Virus record (IMG/VR): IMGVR_UViG_3300025012_000079
Span: 1 to 64,000 of that record
From: a virus
Direction: 5' to 3' (one strand)
DNA: 64,000 nucleotides
The position numbers and the translations under genes were made by a program. The notes under the pieces are model-generated. The model was not told the DNA's origin and ran no database searches. It saw only the letters and a program-made list of their open reading frames with translations. This document shows, piece by piece, positions 60,366 through 64,000 of the stretch. The stretch's first letter is position 1, and every line of letters begins with the position of its first letter.

Positions 60366-60746
60366 ATGAAAGGTGAAAAGATTCTTGGAGAGTTCGAGCT
60401 TGGTCTTAGAAGAGTAAAACTAATTGCTATGCAAGAAAGTGGTGGGAGTCTTACTTGTTTACCAAAATCAGGATCAGCTGAAATTAGAGTGGGTATTAAA
60501 ACTAATAAGTGGCATGAATGCCTTTCTGTTTTAATGCATGAATCTATTGAATTTGTTTGTATTGAAATGGGTTTCAGATTTTATCCAAACTTAGATATGT
60601 CAAGAGATTCTAATAGACTTTACTTCTTTTTTCAGCATAGTGACTTTTCAGAAATCATAGCAAGAGCAGGTGAGTTTGTTGCTTCTGCAAGTAAGCCACT
60701 TAAAAAGTTTTGGAGAAAAGAAAATGACAAAAGTAATCAGAGTTGA
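60366..60746 (+). CDS. Hypothetical protein with HESIE motif
   Basis: 126 residues from ATG 60366. LMHESIEFVCIEMGF resembles a minimal HExxx zincin-like helix but lacks the second His, so catalysis is doubtful. It lies between terminase and portal and is probably a late accessory protein. Confidence 0.5.
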   Translation: MKGEKILGEFELGLRRVKLIAMQESGGSLTCLPKSGSAEIRVGIKTNKWHECLSVLMHESIEFVCIEMGFRFYPNLDMSRDSNRLYFFFQHSDFSEIIARAGEFVASASKPLKKFWRKENDKSNQS

Positions 60747-60828
60747 GAAAGCAGACACAAGCGACGAAGTCGCCTACACATATTTTCACTCTACTTGCTC
60801 TTTACGGAATACTAATAAAATAATTTAA
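60724..60828 (+). CDS. 34-residue ORF carrying a REP-like repeat
   Basis: ATG 60724 overlaps the end of the previous gene. The frame (MTKVIRVEKADTSDEVAYTYF...) reads through the first copy of the 22-bp palindromic repeat. The original small gene may have been altered by its insertion. Confidence 0.35.
   Translation: MTKVIRVEKADTSDEVAYTYFHSTCSLRNTNKII
60758..60779 (-). repeat. REP-like GTAG palindrome, copy 1
   Basis: Core GCGAC-GAA-GTCGC with CTAC on the plus strand; read on the minus strand it is GTAG followed by a hairpin, the layout of bacterial REP sequences moved by RAYT transposases. It is identical over 22 bp to the copy at 61180. Confidence 0.6.
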
Positions 60829-60894
60829 AATTTTTAACAGGTAAACCAGGTTCCTGAATAAATCTGGTATTAAAATTCTTTGGAGGTAAAACCC

Positions 60895-61062
60895 ATGGAA
60901 AAGAAAATTGAAGAGGCAATAAAATTATTGGCTGAAAGAATTACTAAAGATGTAAAATCAGATGATGCATTAAAACTTACTCAAGCAGCATCGAATCTTG
61001 CTCATGTATTAGCGATAAAAGCAGATATTACACAGACACAAAGTAAATTAAATTCTAAATAA
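60895..61062 (+). CDS. 55-residue helical protein
   Basis: ATG 60895 behind GGAGGTAAAACCC; an upstream TTG at 60880 is rejected. Fully helical and charged (MEKKIEEAIKLLAERITKD). Possibly a portal or scaffold accessory. Confidence 0.5.
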   Translation: MEKKIEEAIKLLAERITKDVKSDDALKLTQAASNLAHVLAIKADITQTQSKLNSK

Positions 61063-61089
61063 TATATTTGACTCTGCAGGAAATTAATA

Positions 61090-63300
61090 ATGGCTAATAA
61101 TGGTTTTGAATTTCCTGTAGAGGAACTTGTTGATCCAGGCAATCCAGCGACTCCGATGGCGAATGCAATTATAGCTGGCCAAGCGACGAAGTCGCCTACA
61201 CGAACCAACTCAACCCTTAATACCGGCAGTAATCTACCAGACGATGAACAGGCAAGCTTAATGGGTCAAGTTCCATTTTGGGCAACTGAAGAACCCATCG
61301 AAGATATTATAAATCCAGTTCAAGTTGATCCTATGATGACTGCTCTGGTTGAGAAAGAAGCCCTGCGTGCTGAAGCAGTTGTCCTCATCACAAACTTGGC
61401 AGATAAACAAAATAAGGAAACCTTAGCAGATATTACGACAAAAGTACTAGAAGGCTACAAGCTCGATCTAGCTAGCCGCACAGAATGGGAAGCACTTAAT
61501 GTGCAGATCATTGACCTAGCGAAGCTGCTCGTAAAGAAAAAGGTTTATGCTGGTGAGGTCGTTGCCAATGTTAAGTACCCCTTAATAATTAATGCATGTA
61601 TCCAGTTTGCTGCCAGAGCATATCCAGAACTTATCAAAGGTAACGAAGTTGTCAAAGGTAAAGTAGTTGGATCTGATCCGGACAATATTAAGTTCGACAA
61701 AGCTCAACGAATTTCGCAGTTTATGTCTTTCCAGCTTCTGTCACTAATGGAAGATTGGGAAGAGGGCGTTGATCAGCTACTTTTTACGTTACCAGCAATT
61801 GGTTGTGTATTTAAAAAGAGTTACTTCGATGCAATTGAACGGAAGTCAGTATCTCAGATAGTCTTCGCTGATGATTTGGTTGTAAATTATTTTGCCGAAT
61901 CACTTGAGAGGGCTCCACGAGTTACACATAGAATCTATTTGTATCATAATGAAATCGTTGAGCGCATCAATTCTGGGATCTTTATCAAGTTTGATGTAGC
62001 AGAACTTGGACAAGCAACTAGCGATAAGACTGCCGATGTAGATGAAGATACTCCACATTTGTTTCTTGAACAACATCGGTGGTACGACCTAGATGGTGAT
62101 GGCTATCAAGAACCGTATGTAGTAACTGTCCATGATCAATCACAGAAGTTAGTTCGCATATCACCTCGGTTTGCTACGGATGGAATTATTCGTAAGTCTG
62201 ATGAAGCTGGAGTAGTTGATCCGAACGGACCGATTGTTAAGATCATCCCGGAGCAATATTTTACTCGATTTATTTTCATGCCTGCGATTGATGGCGGCTT
62301 TTATGGTATGGGGTTTGGCTCTCTTTTGATGAGCAGCAACTCTGCTATAAACACAGTTATTAATCAGCTTCTCGATGCCGGGACGTTATCAAATCGACAG
62401 TCTGGTTTCCTAGGGAGAGGACTTAAGCTCGGTAGTGGCAAATCCATTCAAGTCAAATCTGGCGAATGGAAACCAGTTGATGCTACCGGAGATGATCTGC
62501 GCAAGAATATCTTCCCCATGCCAGTACGTGAGCCCAGTAATGTTCTCTTCCAATTGCTCGGCCTGTTAATCGAGAGTGGCAAAGAACTTGCCGGCATGAC
62601 AGAGATTCTTGCTGGTAACTCTCCAGGCGCAAATGTTCCGGCTGAATCGGTACTTGCATTGATCGAGCAGGGACTGCAAGTCTATAGTGCAATCCACAAG
62701 CGGTTGTATCGTAGCCAGTATAAAGAGTTCATAAAGTTACGGAGGTTGAATGCTCTTTATCTAGACCAGATGACTTATAGTGTTGTCCTGGATGATAGTG
62801 CTGCAATTGTTCAGGCTGACTTCTCTAGTGCCGATTTCGATGTTGTTCCGGTTAGTGATCCGAACAGCACGACAATGATGCAGAGGTTGCTCAAGGCAAA
62901 AGCTATGCTAGAGTTGCGAGGCCAAGGACTTAATGATCAGGAAATCTTGCGGCAATACTTACTTGCACTTGATATCGAAGATGTTGAGCGGTTCTTTCCT
63001 GTAGAAGATCAATCTGATCCTGAGAAAGAATTAACTGTGAAGAAATTGCAAGTCGAAGTTGATGAACTGAATGCGAAAATTGAAAAGCTTAGAGCAGAAA
63101 CTCAAAAGATTTTAGCAGAGATTCCAAAGGCTCAACTTGAACAAGAGAAGACCATTGAAGAAATGGATAATGATAAGATAGATTTAGCTCTTAAAGATAA
63201 GCAAATTTCTGGGCAACTTGAGCTTGGGCGAAGTCAGCAAAGCTTAGGCAAAGCACCTGGTGGATTAAAAGAAAGCACGGTGAAACGTGAATATAGTTAA
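61090..63300 (+). CDS. Portal protein (P22 gp1-like)
   Basis: 736 residues, the size of podovirus portals. Features include the DDLVVNYFAESLERAPRVTHR core, EQYFTRFIFMPAIDGGFYGMGFG, and the helical MTEILAGNSPGANVPAES segment that lines the channel. A long coiled-coil C-terminus follows (about 650-715). The ring of portals is the DNA entry and exit gate and the terminase docking site. Residues about 31-38 are encoded by the REP-like palindrome, apparently tolerated in a flexible N-terminus. Confidence 0.9.
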   Translation: MANNGFEFPVEELVDPGNPATPMANAIIAGQATKSPTRTNSTLNTGSNLPDDEQASLMGQVPFWATEEPIEDIINPVQVDPMMTALVEKEALRAEAVVLITNLADKQNKETLADITTKVLEGYKLDLASRTEWEALNVQIIDLAKLLVKKKVYAGEVVANVKYPLIINACIQFAARAYPELIKGNEVVKGKVVGSDPDNIKFDKAQRISQFMSFQLLSLMEDWEEGVDQLLFTLPAIGCVFKKSYFDAIERKSVSQIVFADDLVVNYFAESLERAPRVTHRIYLYHNEIVERINSGIFIKFDVAELGQATSDKTADVDEDTPHLFLEQHRWYDLDGDGYQEPYVVTVHDQSQKLVRISPRFATDGIIRKSDEAGVVDPNGPIVKIIPEQYFTRFIFMPAIDGGFYGMGFGSLLMSSNSAINTVINQLLDAGTLSNRQSGFLGRGLKLGSGKSIQVKSGEWKPVDATGDDLRKNIFPMPVREPSNVLFQLLGLLIESGKELAGMTEILAGNSPGANVPAESVLALIEQGLQVYSAIHKRLYRSQYKEFIKLRRLNALYLDQMTYSVVLDDSAAIVQADFSSADFDVVPVSDPNSTTMMQRLLKAKAMLELRGQGLNDQEILRQYLLALDIEDVERFFPVEDQSDPEKELTVKKLQVEVDELNAKIEKLRAETQKILAEIPKAQLEQEKTIEEMDNDKIDLALKDKQISGQLELGRSQQSLGKAPGGLKESTVKREYS
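61180..61201 (-). repeat. REP-like GTAG palindrome, copy 2
   Basis: Second identical 22-bp copy, lying in frame inside the portal gene and adding residues ATKSPT. The perfect identity with copy 1 suggests recent movement or conversion. Confidence 0.6.
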
Positions 63301-63309
63301 GGAGACAAT

Positions 63310-63477
63310 ATGGATGAATTAGGAAAGAAAAAGAAGAGCACGTTTTCTTTTTTACGTGCACTTGGTTTGGGTAAAAACAAGAATGATGCTCCAGACAAGA
63401 ATGTTTTTTATGCTGGGAATGTAACAACTGCTGCAAATAAGAGAAAGAAAGAATTGGAGAAAGCTAATCAAGACTAA
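63310..63477 (+). CDS. 55-residue basic protein
   Basis: ATG 63310 behind AAGGAGAC. Lys-rich at both ends (LGKKKKSTFSF, NKRKKELEKAN). Located between portal and groES; probably a minor head or scaffold-associated protein. Confidence 0.55.
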   Translation: MDELGKKKKSTFSFLRALGLGKNKNDAPDKNVFYAGNVTTAANKRKKELEKANQD

Positions 63478-63487
63478 GGATATCACG

Positions 63488-63742
63488 ATGCTAACCAGTG
63501 AACAATTCCAAGAGTGGAAAAATCATCCAGTAACGAAAGAGCTTTTTGCTGAGCTTAAAAAGACTAGGCAGTCCATAGTTGATCAGCTTGCTAATGGAAA
63601 TAGCATAGGTCCAGATGCACAGGCAACACATGGATTTACTAACAGAGCAGTTGGCCAAATAAACGGCCTGGATCAGCTTCTTAATATTTCTTTTGAAGGT
63701 GACTCTGTAGAGAATGAAGTTGATGAGATAAGTGGTTATTGA
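63488..63742 (+). CDS. Small helical head-cluster protein
   Basis: 84 residues: MLTSEQFQEWKNHPVTKELFAELKKTRQ then an acidic end. This pattern is common in small proteins between portal and capsid genes of phages. Function unknown. Confidence 0.55.
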   Translation: MLTSEQFQEWKNHPVTKELFAELKKTRQSIVDQLANGNSIGPDAQATHGFTNRAVGQINGLDQLLNISFEGDSVENEVDEISGY

Positions 63743-63772
63743 GAATAACAATTATTTAAAAGGGTAATAATT

Positions 63773-64000
63773 ATGAGTGACGAACACATTATGGATATTA
63801 ATCAATCTGGTATTATTCCGACTGGCGGGCATTTGTTAGTACTTCCTGAAAAGGTTGAAGAAAAGACTAAGGGCGGAATCTATTTGCCTGAGACAATTCG
63901 GGAAAAAGAACAGCAAGCAGCTACAGTCGGCACCTTGATTGCCATCGGCCCCACTGCCTGGAAAGACCTTGATGACGGAGTAGCCTGGGCGGAAGTAGGC
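63773..64000 (+). CDS. groES: GroES-like co-chaperonin, N-terminal part
   Basis: The frame runs off the window after 76 residues. PTGGHLLVLPEKVEEKTKGGIYLPET contains the GroES core strand and mobile-loop region, and TLIAIGPTAWKDL matches the following roof strand. It would cap host or phage GroEL for folding of the capsid protein, as T4 gp31 does. No groEL is present in the window. Preceded by AAAAGGG. Confidence 0.88.
   Translation, partial: MSDEHIMDINQSGIIPTGGHLLVLPEKVEEKTKGGIYLPETIREKEQQAATVGTLIAIGPTAWKDLDDGVAWAEVG

Overview
The window is most of the genome of a tailed, podovirus-type bacteriophage. The evidence is a P22-like large portal gene, small and large terminase genes, a GroES-like co-chaperonin, adaptor and fibre genes, no tail sheath or recognisable tape measure, and a very long internal virion protein. 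The two ends look like the two sides of one head gene cluster. The right end breaks off in groES and the left end begins inside a small virion protein gene, so the scaffold/capsid genes probably lie just outside. Lipoprotein signals, a SleB-type wall hydrolase and sigma70-like promoters point to a Gram-negative bacterial host. The host genus cannot be read from the sequence.

Layout. (1) 1-23.7 kb, plus strand: virion and lysis genes. A horizontally acquired, GC-rich tail fibre with a SGNH esterase domain comes first. A run of exported enzymes follows (thermonuclease, papain-like protease, PLA2/DUF1353-like protein, SleB hydrolase, two lipoproteins), then adaptor/structural genes, and last a 1966-residue polyvalent ejection protein with methyltransferase-like and zincin-like domains. 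(2) 23.7-57.4 kb, minus strand: replication and takeover genes, entered from tandem promoters near 57.2-57.6 kb. They encode ThyX, a DnaQ-type exonuclease, a DUF3987-like ATPase, a UDG-polymerase A fusion, a ParB-methyltransferase fusion, NAD-dependent ligase, a Sak4-like ATPase, a Cas4/RecB-like nuclease and a UvrD-like helicase. Dozens of small proteins, many of them single-pass membrane micropeptides, lie among them. (3) 58.0-64 kb, plus strand: terminase, portal, small head genes and groES.

The most unusual region is a set of three non-coding stretches on the minus strand. At 42.50-42.61 kb the two halves of one canonical tRNA are present in swapped (circularly permuted) order: 3' half with encoded CCA, hairpin spacer, then 5' half. 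Acceptor, D, anticodon and T stems are all intact. The flanks are complementary to each other, have features recalling group I intron halves, and end at an intrinsic terminator. At 43.62-43.79 kb is a Leu-type tRNA-like RNA with about 85-90 extra nucleotides. At 37.2-37.66 kb is a third structured RNA with a closed multistem domain, a 27-codon ORF and an apparent H-type pseudoknot. Together they suggest an undescribed phage RNA-processing system, possibly a natural permuted intron-exon tRNA.

Other notable structure: helically phased GGTGAC arrays over a promoter upstream of a ribbon-helix-helix gene (55.4-55.9 kb), two REP-like GTAG palindromes flanking and inside the start of the portal gene, a duplicated polymerase gene tail, and a sharp GC change inside a repeat-rich tail protein. 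All assignments come from reading the sequence; no database search was possible.
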